From: Pholis gunnellus
Lineage: Eukaryota; Chordata; Actinopteri; Perciformes; Pholidae
Length of the DNA stretch: 64,000 nucleotides
NCBI GenBank assembly: GCA_910591455.2
Contig: OU342811.1
Location: 7,978,947 to 8,042,946, forward strand
Reading direction: 5' to 3'
The translations under genes were made by a program, and so were the position numbers. Under the pieces are notes generated by a model. It saw nothing but the letters and a program-made list of their open reading frames with translations. It searched no databases and was not told the origin of the DNA. Of the stretch, positions 37,301 to 51,500 are shown piece after piece. Numbering within the stretch: the first letter of the stretch is position 1; each line of letters begins with the position of its first letter.

Positions 37301-40300
37301 GGTCCATTACCAAGGACACAGTGAGAGTGAGAGAGGGAGCTGGAGGCAGAGAGGCAGGGTTGCTGCAGAGCCTCCACCCCCTGCTTGCCCTGCACCAACC
37401 AGACCATGAACTCTTTTAATTAGAGAGGATGCGGCCTCAGCACCTATCAAGCCCCGCTCACAGCTGCACACTCATCCATAATGCATGGTGCAGGTTATGA
37501 AGCCCCCTTTTCCCCGACACCTCCTACCTCCATCGAGAAAGCAAGGCCGCACACAAAACCAAATATCCAACATGTATAGAAAGCGTCACAACTTGACTCT
37601 CCAGGTGTGAAAGTGCTAAGTGGAGATTAGTGTGTGACAATATGGCAAAAAAGGTTGATGGGAGGTGGGGATCTTTAGAATGAGTTGTTTGGAGGTGCGT
37701 AGTGTTTGTATATGTCGATGTGGGGGAGGAAGAGCATGGTCTGTGTGTTCATGATTCGTTAAAGCCGGCTGGAGTTTACGATGGCAGGAGGGCAAAAATA
37801 GAAGGAAGGAGGAATGTCATACCTTTCACTACCTTATCCAGATAGTGAGCTTGGGAGATAAAAGACAGGACATATAAGGGAGGTTTGAACAGTGCCACTT
37901 CCATGACAAGACAGCAAGGCAAGGTGTTAGTTTACATTACAAAAGGTAAATAAATGAATAAATATGAAAAAAAAGGAAAAGTGCAGTCATGAAGCAAAAC
38001 CATGCAATACAAGCAACACAACAAATACAATCCAACACAGAGGGAGAGAGGGATGGAGACTGAAAAAAAGACAGGGGGAGTTGTGGAGCACAGGAGAGAG
38101 AGAGAGAGAATTAAAGAGAGTAAGAGAGAGAGCAACCAAAAAAAAGTGATATCTTCAGAAAGAACATTTCAATCTCTCCCCATTTCTCAACTGCCAGGAT
38201 CGGCAGGATATCTCGGGGGAGTATTTCAAAAGCAACGTGATTGATGCACATATTACCGCCCTTAAACCTCTCAAGCAATATCGCACAGGGGGTCAGGATG
38301 TTTCAACAAAAAGGCGCGTTTAATCTCAAAACACCTCTTTAGACGATGAGGTCACCAGAGGCTCCTGCGTTGGAGGGGGCCCGGATCGGACCTCCCGCTC
38401 TCCACAGCATGGGGCTCTGGGGCCAATGCAGAGCTCTCAATAATGAAAATTGATTCAAATTGAGATCTTTGGCTTCTTAATGGATGACACTGAGGAATAT
38501 TCTTGTTGAGGGAGCGGGGATCTCAATATGGCACTTATAAAAGGCCCATCAATAATGTAAGGCCAGCGTATAAAACATTCACAGACTGAGTCAAGGCTCT
38601 GTACTGAAGCAGCTCTGCCCTGAGATATGCATGAGAATACTCTGCGAGAAAAATGATCTTTCTCTTTGAAAATGGAATAAAGCTTTCACCTATGAGACCA
38701 GCATTCTCAACTTCTGTCCCATCTCCCTGGTGACTTCTATGTGTGGGAGTTGCATATTTCTGTTCTCTGTGGCAGAGAAGACAGAGATGGCTATTGTTTT
38801 CCGACTTCATCTCTGATGCTTGAGCGGTTGCATCATAGAATGATAGAGATTGAGCTACCATGTCCGTTGGCAACTGTCAACTGGGTAGTTTAACCTAGAT
38901 GATTGGATCATATTTTATATGATTGCCACATATTGTGTTATGTAAAAGCAGTATCTACTAACTACAACATCGATATGAATGTGGAACAAAACATATCTCT
39001 CTCTGAAATATAGTGGAGAAGAATAAATAAATAAATTGGAAATACTCAAGTAAAGTACCTGTGTCTCAAAATTGTACTTAAGTTTAATACTTGAGTGAAA
39101 GCATTCAGTTACTTTCCACCAATAAAAAGAAGCAATACAAATGAAATATAAAAAAATATATAGAAGAGAAGATAAGACAATGGATGGCACACAGGGGACA
39201 AATGGTAAAGTTGCAGGCTTGCAAAGCAGACATCACAATATCCTCTGCATGGTCTCCTCTGCTCTTTAGAGGAGGTTTGACAGCCCTGACGTCAAATATC
39301 ATGCAGCCTAGTACATTAAAACACTCGTGTTAATGAGCTCAAGTTACACTTTGACGATGAAACTGTCAAACGTCAGGACATCCATCAGCTTAACTCAGCC
39401 GTCTTTTTGGCAGCGGGCGTTTCAAACAGGTGAGTGAGGTCACAAACAGTGGTGAACTATGCTTACTTGCTGTGTCTGTTGCTAATATTAACATAATACT
39501 GCAGGCACTAATTCTCTAGGATAAGCAAATGCTCACAATGAGGAAGGAACAAAATAGCAAACATACAAAAAGTACATTGTACATTTGGCGAAGATGAGTT
39601 GGCTCCTTTTACCTCTTTACTATTCTCTCTGTAAAGGATTTTATCAGAAAATGAAAGGAGCCAACAGTATCAACCCCTTGAACACCCCTGGCATACTCCG
39701 CTAAAGGATTATGAAATCCACTACAAAACACTTAATGACTTCCCTCTACAACACAATGAAAACTCAGTCAAAAACTTTTTCCTCGGTTGAAGTGAGCCAG
39801 TGCTTACAAGTCAGGCCTTGACATGCAGTAAAGGTCTTGAAAACTTAACTTCTGCAAGTGTGTTCACTAGAGAACAGTTGTTAAGTGTAAACACAGAGCA
39901 AAACGTGGTGGTTGATCTGCTCACAATGACCCACTTATCAGTATTTTGAAATAAATAGCAAATGGAAGGGGAGAAAAGAAAGAGATGTGGAATAGGATGG
40001 GTAAAAAGGAAAGGACACCTTAGCACATTCCCACATTAAAATGCATGAAGGCAAGCCTCAGATCCTTGAGTAAACCTGTTCATGCTCTACCGAGTTGCAC
40101 AAATTCAATTAAGCATGCTTTTCCCTCTCTTCTCCAACTGGACCCTTCCCCTCACACCCAGTGCTTCATACCCGCACAGAAGGACAGACAGCGCCTTTGT
40201 TGCCCCCCCCCCCCCCAGACACTTCCCTAACGCACACAGAGTCCCCCACCAATACCAAAACCTCTTCCTCTCCTACCGATAGTGCAGTGTTCTCCGTTCC

Positions 40301-43300
40301 ACCCTGGACTGCATTCACATTTGCCGTCCCTGCAAGTGCCGTGTTCGTTGCAGCGAGGGTGACACGCCCTCTGGTCACACCCGGTGCCCATCCAGCCGTC
40401 GTCGCAGCGGCAGGTGCCCGACACACAAATGCCATGGCCACCACAGTCCGCTGCACAAATCTCTGTGGGAGACAGGGACATAGAAAAAGAGTGGGGGGGG
40501 GGGGGGGGGGGGGGGGTGACAGAGAGAAAAGAAGGAGGGGGGGGGGGGGGGGGGGGGGGGGTGACGGGACAAGGCAACAAGGGTGAAGAAAAAGACAAAT
40601 CCAGGAGTTATTGTCAAGGAAACGCGGCCACGCTCCACTACCTTGTCTGATGGCAGCTGAAAAGAAATTCCTGCACCTCATAAGGGGCAATCCTTTTTGA
40701 CAATACAAATCTAATAAGTCCATTATATAGAAAAGACGTGGATTGTGGCGGCCTTAGCAGACTTATTCTTCTCCTTGCCTCTTCTTCTCTTTGTAAAGTC
40801 AACCTCTTTTCCGACACAGAGGGGGTAAAGAGGTAGTAAAAGAAAAAAAAATACGGCTGCCATGTTGATTAAACTGTGAAACTATATTAAAACTATATTT
40901 TGGTTGTACATGCTGAGTTCATATTACTACGAGCTAAAGGCAGGAAGTACGGCTCCACTGAATTATTCAAGGCATATTCAGGGCATGATTCAAGGCATGA
41001 GATGTCAATATGCTGTTTTTATTCTACCTGAGTGCAGTGCGCCACGGGAAGAAGTACGTTTGCGGAATGAAGGGCGACCGAGAGACAGAACCACAGAAAA
41101 GCTCGGCTGACGCTTTTGTGTGGCAGCTGAAAGACCTCCCTGACAGGCTGCGATAGAGCCTGGGACTTTACCCGCGTCTCATGAACTCGAGGGAGAGCGT
41201 GACAAGACGAAAAGCTCACAGAAATTAAACGCTGACATATTTATTATGAATCTCATTGAAATGTTAACCTCTTTGTAAACTTTAGTGTTTAAAAAAAAAA
41301 AGAAAAAAAAGGGAGGCTTAGCAGTATGGCCAACGTGGAACAAAAGGCGCTTATTCCTGGCTTATTAGCCAAGCTAATTCAAATGTGACCGCAGGGGACC
41401 TAACTGGAGGTAAAATCTTTTAATAAGTCAATTACTGCCTTTACAGGGCCAATTTCGTCATTGCTACAAATTAGATTTGAGTGGTATTTTCAGCCACAAA
41501 CCATAACATGACATTACCAGCGTGAAAAGCTTTAAAAAAAAAAAAAAACACTCCCCTGCTAATTGCAGTTTAGCACTTAATCTAGGCAAATGCTAATTGT
41601 ACACCGGACTTTTGATGATAAAGAGGTACAGTACGCTCGCAGCATTTTGATTGGTGCCCCTTATGACTGCTTAAACACTCACAAGCTAAAAACATAACCA
41701 TGGAAACGTAGAATATCAGAACAGGATTCAGTAAAAGGGGGCTGCTCATCACTCATTTTCAAGTAATTATTGTGGAAATATGCCTTCGATTGCCTCTAAA
41801 GACGACATTAACACAGTTATAGAGGAGGTGCTAATGAACATAATGAGCGTCTTGAGTGAATTCGTTAACAATCATTAACATTCTCCTGTTGGGAGAAAAA
41901 AAAACCTACCAGTTCCTTACTCAGATTTATTAGAGCACATCGTGGTCAAAGGAAAACAGACTCAAACTGACTGTGAGACAACTGTTCACTTGGAACAAAG
42001 GAGAAACCTTTAACGTGATAAAGATGCAATTACAGCCTGCAGGCAAACCCTCATTATCCGTGGCCAGAGGAGTCAACAGTGAGAAATACCCCCATCCCCA
42101 CGATGGCCGTTACCATTTGCACTGAAGGGCCGTGTAAACAAACTTTCCTCTGGGTGGGAGAATGGCAAAAACGGCATAAAAACACACATATTAAAGGACA
42201 TAAAACCTCAGGCATTGTTTTATGGCTGGTAACAGCATTACTTCCAACTGTGCGCACCCAGGTTGTACAGTGCCAAAGCCCCATGAGAAAATGAGTTTGT
42301 GACTTAAAAGTGTTATGGGGGGGGGGGAATTAAAGAATCTTGAAAGATTTATTGAAAGCCTTCCATCTTTTTCTTCCCCCAGACTGTAAGAAAATGGGCA
42401 GCTAGCTGTGCTACCCCACCACCGAGCTTAGTGTTGTATTAGACCACAGAAAGCTCTACAATGAACAGGATAAAGGCGGATAAAGAGCCAACTCATCGTC
42501 ATTTACAGAGCCCTTTCTCTACGAGGCAAACTCAGACTAACTGCCCATTTCCCTCAAAATCCCTGGGATTATCTAATAGGTCACTCTGTATGCTTGGAAG
42601 ATAAAGGGATTCCTGGATCTAAGTGACTGCTGGACTAAAAACATATAATAAGAAATATTTTGTGAGAAAACAAATTATGTTGTCGAAATGAATGCAGCTT
42701 ACGGCTGAAACTGCCTTTGACAAAAACAGAGCTGATGAACTGATTATCAACATATCAGAGTCCTGTTCAAACTGAGGTATCGGAAGTTTTAATCTGCCAG
42801 AGAATAATCATAAAACATGAATGCAGCCTCCCATGAGCGTTTTATAATGTGCAAAACTGTGAAATCTTTCAGCTGGCAACAGTTAAAAGAAGAAAAGAAA
42901 ATCTAGAACTTTTGCATCTGCCAACACTGAAAGTCAGTGATGTTATATACCTACGTTTGACAACTCTTTAACAATCTACCCCTGAGTTCACTGAGGTTTT
43001 TCAGTAAGATATTTCTTTTGGTAAATGTGAGCAGGCAGGCAGCCTGTCAAGAGCTGAACCTGAATTGTGCACGGCTTTTTCTCAGCCTCAGAGCCTCTAG
43101 AAGATGTATGCTAGCTGTAAAACTGTATCTGATGCTCAGCCTATTCTGACTACCAAGAGAGAACGTTCCCCGTGGACGGAATGAACACAATGGGAACAAT
43201 CCTCCGGAGCAGAAAAGAGCTATCATCAGCTGTGAGCCTTGTGCCAACGTGAAGAAAGCCAGAACTCAAGAAAGAGCATTAACTTGCATTAGATCACGGC

Positions 43301-46300
43301 TCTGACAATATCCCCGCTATGCGCGTTTCCCTCTCTTCTCCGGCTGCCAGCTAACCATGTGGAGCTCGAGGACGAAACCGTTCGGAAGAGAAATGCATTT
43401 GGAGCAAAACCAAACCAGAATTTGATTGCTAGCTGCGGACCTCCGACTGATCACTGATGTGAATGATTGAGGCTTTTCATGTAAGCCGTTTTCTTTTTAA
43501 CATAATCAGAATTGTTTACTTCTGCGAGGAGCCTAGCAATTATCAAAGTTAAATTGAATCAGGCAGTGAAATAAATTCAAACAAAAAACAAAGGGATTTT
43601 ATCAAGAGATGAAGCGACAGAGATGTCGAGGTCATTGCAATGTTGTTTGGCGGTTGTGAGGTAGTAAAATGCAAACACAATTATTGAAGGTTAAGAAATG
43701 ATACTTGATACTGTGACATATTCAGAGATTGTGCCGACTATTTCTCATGAGTTGAGGATCGATAAGTGTGAGAGGTTACATAACTGAGACGTGTATAACT
43801 ACTCATATAGGTATGACTAAGGTTTCTATCTGACCAGAGTGATACAACTGTGAAACAATCACCTGATGTTATGTGTTCTGTCTTTACTTACTCACTTCAT
43901 ACATAAATGATGCTTTGTTTTTTTAATGTAATGCTTCATTTAAATGCCTACCCTTAAATTGGTACAATTACCATCCATCTTTTAACAAGCCGCAAGATAA
44001 GTACAAAATTATGGCCTGAATGTTGAAAACAGCAAAAACAATTTAAACAATAATTGTAGTCTGTGCAATATTTTCTGCTTGGTAATCAGAGCAGCTAATT
44101 CAGCACCGATCTGTGAAAAGGAATGCTGCCAGTGTGTACTCTCATCTGAGGGAAGCACTCACCTGTGGAGCAGTCGTGGGCCGTCCAGTTGGGATCACAG
44201 CTGCAGGTTCCGGTGTCTGCCAGGAACGCTCCGTGTCCAGAGCACTGGTCCATGCAGGACGCCCTGGGGCTCTCACATCCTGGCCCGCCCCACCCCACAA
44301 AGCAGTGGCACTCTCCCTGGACACACACCCCTCGGCCTGAGCATGTCGGGTCCAGGCAGTCCACTAAAAGGGTTTGCAAAGAGACAGTGTCAAGACGCAC
44401 CCAGTCACCTGCTGCTCGCCTTGTTCAGAGGCAATGTGGCGTCTCTATTTGAGCATTACTGGAATGACAACTGGGGTGAGCCGCAGCTCGGCTGCGACTG
44501 GATGAATGTACAGAGGGAACTTAAGAGAAAATGTCGCGAGGAGGCCCACTTTCTCCAACACCGGAGACAAGATTTACAGACAAACTAATGAAATGGCACT
44601 GGGGCTTATGGTACCAAAGTACAGGTAGTGCCCATGCTCCTGCTGGCATGGTACCTTCAACTCATAATGAAAATTCCTTACAAGGCGCGACGGTGCCTTA
44701 ATAGGAGCATGTTTCACTAAAATGAGAGCCACGAGGATGAGTAGTTCAAAGCTGGAAAAAAAAACAAAACCCACATTACCAGAAAACTGGGTAAAGTAAG
44801 GAAAAAAGCCTGGAGCATCAGTTCGACTTCCTAGGCATGCTCCACTCTAGTTTACAGACTATTTGAAGATCACTGCGACGGAGAAAGCCTTGCACTTGCT
44901 TCCCTCTGCTGCATCTTTCTTCCGTGCACTTGTATCTGTGTTCAGTTCATCGGTTCAATTAGTATACAAAGATCATATTAATATGTGTTGCTATAGCATC
45001 CCGTCCCTTGACATCTTGTCAAATGAATGCTTGCTTTGTAAGGCACCAGAGTTGTGGGAGCATACAATAAAATTAATAAAATTCCCTCTACCAGACAATA
45101 ACTGCACGGTACACACAGATGGCAAATGGGCCCCAAGCAGGAGCAATGTCTAGCTCCTGAGAGCAGCAGGCCCCGCCATGGCAGCTCCCCTTTACCATGA
45201 CATAAATGGGTAAAAAGGCCTTCATAGAAAGACAAACAGGATCTCTCGCCTCTTAGCAGATGGTTTGGGCACAAGGCACAAAGATCAGAGGCTAACTGAC
45301 AAGAAACTCTCTCCTGGCAATTAATCATCCAGGCTGAAGGTCGCACGGAAGAAAGGTAGAAATGTTAAAGGGCCCTCGTCTACATTCCCCTCCACTCCTT
45401 GCGGCCAACACTCCACCCCAAAATAGAATGGGGGCCTATGGATGTCACAAAGCCCCATTTATCAAACTCCCGGGGTCCATTTTTCATCTTGAAATGAGAG
45501 CCTTCAACAGCTGACAAACACAATGGCTCCTTCAATCTTATCTGGTCAAGCCTTATCCGGCACCGTGAATGTAGAGTTCCTAATGGATTAACATTATACT
45601 TTGCGTATGAAATTTCCGACAATAAATGGACTGTTTCTATTAACGTAACGACTTATATACATGATTTATACAGAAAGTCACTTAGGATGCATATTGTGAA
45701 GTGTTACGGCCACAACAATCTTCATAAAGGATGTCCTGTCTTAACTAGAGTACTAGACAGATTGTTAAATAAGCCATAGAAACTTAATAGCCGTTCCCAT
45801 TATGTGTATTCTATTAAAATGTCACGCACTAACAAGCTGCGATGATGGTTACAGCAGTCATTTTATGTAGAACTTTATACGTTTAGGACACATTACCATG
45901 ACTTATCAAAACAATCACCTTCTTCACAGTTCTCCCCTTTGTAGCCTGGGTTGCAGATGCAGGTTCCCACGATGCAGGTCCCGTGGCTACTGCATGTAAC
46001 GTCGATGCACTGGTTGGTGGGAACGTCGCACTCGGAGCCCTTCCAGCCGCTGTGACACATGCAGCGACCTTTAAGGTATTGACCATTCCCGCTGCAGAGC
46101 ACTGGACAGGCAGCTTTGAAAAGAGCAGACAGCATACATCCATTTGAATGGACCCCTCCAACCATAGCTTCAAAGAATAGCGAGTGTGTGCAAAAAAAAA
46201 AGCCTCGATCTGACAATGAGCTTCTGACCAAAATGCTAAATGGCTTCCTCTCCAGTGTACGGTGTGCAGACCAAAATACCGCGCTTTGGCATCCAGTGCA

Positions 46301-48526
46301 GATGTGACCCAATTCTAACAAAACCAAATATCTGATATCTACACAATGGCGTCTGGGTGTCTGTAGAAAGTAAATAAAAAGAGTTGAATTAAGTGTAGAA
46401 AATGCAGCCGATCAACACATGGATAACAGGTGGCAGTGTATACGTAAAGATGTGACTAAAACTAATTTTCATTATAACAGATTGCCTTACGTTGTTTTTA
46501 TAATGAGGTGGAAAATAAATACAGCCTTGGTTTCAATAATTGAAATAATTCAATATCAGTCCATTAATCTAAAGCTCTCTTCCCTTTACGACCGTTCAAA
46601 AGTTCTTTTATGCGTGACACAAGACGCCATTAGGAGAGAAAAAAGGTAAAAATGAATCATCTGGAGTAGAACTGCCTAATTTAATAACAAAGATCTGAAG
46701 TACAATAAAAAGTAATAGGAAGATTAAAAATGCTTTGCTCTGGTCACGCAGTGAATATAATTTGGTCGGCACCCTAAAATGTTATGTGTGAACGATGTAG
46801 ATCAATAAAGTCGTTATGACTGAGGGAGTGACTCACCTCGCCCACAGTCAGGTCCCTTGAATCCTAAAAAGCAGCGGCATGTTCCAGCAACGCAGTCGCC
46901 GTTCCCAAAGCAGTTACTGGGACAGTCATCAACAGAATCTGCAAGAGAGCAATCAGGAGCTTTTCTGAGTGATGCGGTTTGAAAAACAATTTTCCTCCCA
47001 CTCATTTTCTTTGGGTTGATTATTATGCCTTTGCTAATGACAAGAACGGGGGCTCCAACCCTGTCAACATTTCTGTTTCACTGCAAAACATGTTTGAGTG
47101 TCGCTAATGTTGCACCAAAATGGTGGAATTCACTGAAAGACTAAACGAGTTTCGATCATCTGGGCTTCGACCAGAAAAATTCTCAGAATTTGCCAACGCA
47201 CTGGATGTGATAAGTGACATGCATCATTTCACAAACCTAATTTGAAGCTTTGATGCCCACTGCCATGGGTCATGTGCTCATGTTCTCGTCTATGGTCTGG
47301 TTTTCACTCGGCTTTAGGTATTGTCAGAGGCAACGAGTGGGCCAGGCAGACTAAAGGCTGTGTGCTCCTGTTTTATCTTTTCATCACAATGACTACAAGC
47401 TCTATCTGGTTTAACACTATCTCCAGTCTACATATAAATACGTTTGTTTTTCATCTACCTCTTTTGTTTTGGTGAACATTGCTGGTCAATGGTGATTTAC
47501 GGTGTTAAATGTCCTTTTTTTGGGGCCCATGACAACAGCGTGTTTTAAACAGTGTTTTAACGTGTTCTTTCGTTCTATTATCAATCGGGTCTTTGAAAAA
47601 CAACCTGCCCACCAGTTCTGTATAAAAGAAATTATAATAATTAGCAAAACGAAACAATTAAATTTGCCTTGGGATATACAAAAGGTATCTTGGCAGCTTG
47701 TCTAAATGTAGTTGGGCCCAAATCAAACAGTGATGTCTCACCGTGTACAGAGACGACGCATTATAACAAATTGTAAGACTAAGTGCTGTTTTGTCTTTTA
47801 GCATGTCACTGGAAAAAAAAAATGATTGTGAGACAATTGCAACCCTTAGATCTGACATTCAAATTAATTTCTGAACACGAGATGGCCGCATGTAGAAATG
47901 ACTTTGTTGTTATGGCAGAAACATGTGAGCTTTAGTTACCTGCTTGTAATCCATTACAAAAAATAAATAATAAGTCTCTCCACCTGCATAGAAATTCATT
48001 AATTTTCTATTAAAAGAAACCAAAACATTTTCAATGAAAGTTATACTGTCTTACAACACTGTGACTGGAGTAACCTTGACTCCAACTGACAGTGTGGCGT
48101 ATTATTATCTTCCTTTGTTTGAGAGCACTTCTGTGTGAGGCAAACAATCAGCACAACACTCTCCGTCATTTTCTCTATTGATCCCTCTAACTTAATCAAA
48201 GAAATTGGCGAAATAATTACTTCTACTGCTGTGTTCTGACACTCGCTTTCATTAGAAATAAGAGTGACCACTGAGGCGCTCGACAGCAGCGGGATCCTGA
48301 AACATGACGCTCGCTGAATTAAGCCTGAAATGGTGCTGAAAAATATTCAATCTTGTCCGTTGCCTTCAGGCAGCAGAGGCTCTGAGGCAAAACTTGCAGA
48401 ACAAAGAGTCTCTTGTGCTCCACAATGGGCTAGAAATGTGAGCCATGGATTCAGCTTCCCTTTACTCTGGAGAGTCAATCATCACTGAGGATGCAACACA
48501 AGACGGAGAGAAAAGACAAAGATACG

Positions 48527-48558
<32 letters not shown>

Positions 48559-51500
48559 TTGAGAGAGAGACGGAGGGGGGAGAAAGAGATAGAGGCAGAG
48601 GAGATACAGAAGTGCTGCTGATGTTTTCTGTGCTGCAGGCTTGCCTTTGCCATGTCGGGTTAGTGGGGGGGATGCAGGGGAGACTGTCCTCCGGGGTGGT
48701 GGAGGCAAATCAGCATTTTGGTGAGGTTTTGATGGATTCCACCAAGAACATCTACCGACACTAGGAGGCCTTGGCATTTATTTATTTTTTATTGCTCAGA
48801 GCTAGTGAAACCACACTGTGTGCGGCCATTAAAATTCCTCCCAGAAGTACAATTATGCAGAAGAGATTCTTGGCGTGAACCTTAAAGCTCATGTATATAG
48901 GGACAAAAAAAAGAAAAAAAACTAAGCGGGGGTTGTAATTTAGCGTTCACCAACCAAGGCACTGAAAGATCTAAAAGAAAAAGATCATACCTTAAACTGC
49001 AATCCACTGGCATATTAAGGGGGCAGGCATCCGACATTAATGTGTCTCTAATCGCGAGTATTTCTTTGAGGAACAACAAAACTGTCAAATCCAACACGTT
49101 TAATTGAGTGGTCGTGAACTGCAGCGCTCCCGTTCCGAATGCTGACGCAGTTCAGCAGAATGCGCACTTCCTATGTCTGTTGGCTGTGGTTCCTCTGAGA
49201 GCAGCGAGGGAAGGCCATGAATATCTCTTAGCCACATACTCAACATAGGCCAACGCATAAATCATGGATTCAAGCAGAGCTTCATTGAAATTCATTACCC
49301 TTTCACATCAGGAGAACTAACTATTGTGCGAGTCCTCTCGAGTCGGCGAGGGACAGAGTAGCATGCAGTAGGCAGGTTTAATCAGCGACTTGCCATGCTC
49401 TCGGAGGATGCTCAGCACCTTTGAATGATGGGTGGTTGTGTGAGGACGTAGAGAGAGAGAGAGCCTCTGCTATATGGTGAGACAGGATATAGAGTAAGAC
49501 ATTGGTGCTGGGTCTTCGAATGCCGACACTTTGCTCGCCCGTATAGGGAGCCGTGTCTGGGTTGAAGCATGTCTGGCACCAGGCAGCGGGGACAAATGGC
49601 TTCATGCTCCAGAGGGCTGTGATACAAAGCATTCAGTGGGACACGTTTCACATTGCCATGGAGCCACAGCCAAGTAATGAGGAGCCCAGATTAAAGACAG
49701 GGGTGCTCCATCCACCCAGATGTATTATGGCGTGGCTGTGTGCAGCAAGCAGACCTGTCATGTTACGCATGTTAAGAGCACAAGGTGCTGACGGTAGAAT
49801 AAGACACGTTGCCCTACCAACACTGTCGGAAATAATTTGAATGTTATTGTCTTATAAACAATGCTGCTTGTGTCTCTCAGTGTGTCTTCTATAGATATTG
49901 TTCTCATATATTTCGATGCCCGAGCTGCTTTATTTGAAGGTCAACTCTATCCCTCCATGGCTCAATACAATTCAGGCAGTTGGTGAGATTCAATTTCTGC
50001 TGAAGGGCACTTAACCGGTGACCCATTTTAGAAAGGGCCCCTCTGCCTCCCTCTGAGCTCCTCTGGGCAGATCAGCTCTGATACAAATGAACAGAGGCAG
50101 AATTCTAGCTCTGACTAACTCTGCCCCACTCCGTCCTCTCCCAATTCCCCATCTGTTGCACGGAATACCTCATCTGCAGAGGTAGTGTTTTCTCTGATGC
50201 AAACCACAGGAGGCCTTCACGTACATCCAGTCAAGAAGAAACAAGCAGAAGTAAACACGCGGCCTTGACTCCCACTCCTTGTGTCATATCATATATTAAG
50301 TATTGAATTACAGCTGTTGTTGGCACAGCAAAGGTGTGTGTGTGTGTGGAGGGGGGTGGGAGGGGGGGGGGGCATCTCTTGCCTGTCTCCACTTGGTGTT
50401 ACATTGGTGTTGAGGACAGCTTCTCATCGATCTGCTGCCTGGCACAGCCCCTGTCACAGATGGACTCTGGCCCAGGAGCTTTTAATTAAAGAGCATGTGA
50501 GAACAGCTCCCAGCTGCCATCCCTGTGAAAGTCGACACCTCGGGCCCTCTCACACCTTGCTTGATGCGGCGATGCCAATCAACGGCGCTTTAGGGAGAAC
50601 AAAGAGGAGCGTACAAAACGAAATCACCTCCGCGAGAGAAGGACGCGTGTCTGAAACACGGTTCCGCACGCAGTTAGTCGGAGGAGGGCCATGTCTTCCC
50701 TACTTTGATATATGGAAAGTAGATGGAAATTGGAGCAAATCGTGATCAAAAACGACACTAGCAGGAGGGTACAATCATACTTTGAATTGTATGCAAATGG
50801 CTCCCAGAAGCTGGACCCCTGATTCGCTCGGGAGACACTCAGGCTAATGAGGATATTATGATCTCTCAATGCCCTACTCAGGGGCATGGCAGGATAGCAC
50901 TGATGTCCTGATTTTTGTCATATTCAACTTCACCTTGATTAACCTTCACTTAACTTGGCTATTGAAATCTGCCAAAAACTACCTCTGACTCATGCTCCAA
51001 GTCTGGGCTGTTTGCTGTGGAGTGCTGCGAGTTGGTATTATAGGGATTATGTGGATTTCTATTACAGGTTTCAGCAGCAGGTCATGCCCAGGGCGCTCAC
51101 CTATGGAGGTGGTGAGGTAGGAGACCGTTTCAGTGTCTTTCCCGTCGTTGTAGACGGCCAGGTGCCAGATGCCCGAGTCCATGTACTGGATGAAGCCCGT
51201 GTCGTGTGTGGTGATGGGCGCCAGGCTCCGCTGCATCGCCATGGGCCCCTCCAGACCGTGGATGTCCTGGGCCAGGAGCCGCCGCCCGTCCAAGAGCTCC
51301 ACAAAGTCGAACTGTGGACAGACGCACAGAGAGTGAGAAAGACTGATGGATGGACCGCAGACACGCCATTAGAGTGACACATGAGACTTGAGTGCTTTCA
51401 GCCCCTCTTTATAGCGGAGCATCATTTGGTCTGCATGAATAACTCATCATTCCGGAGGAGCTTGAGTACGTCTTGGCACATCGTGGCTGGATGGGCTGTG

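Noticed and set aside
40166..40723. Long minus-strand ORFs with poly-Pro around the EGF6-7 exon
   Set aside because: The proline runs are the C homopolymers; the real exon is 40462-40277.
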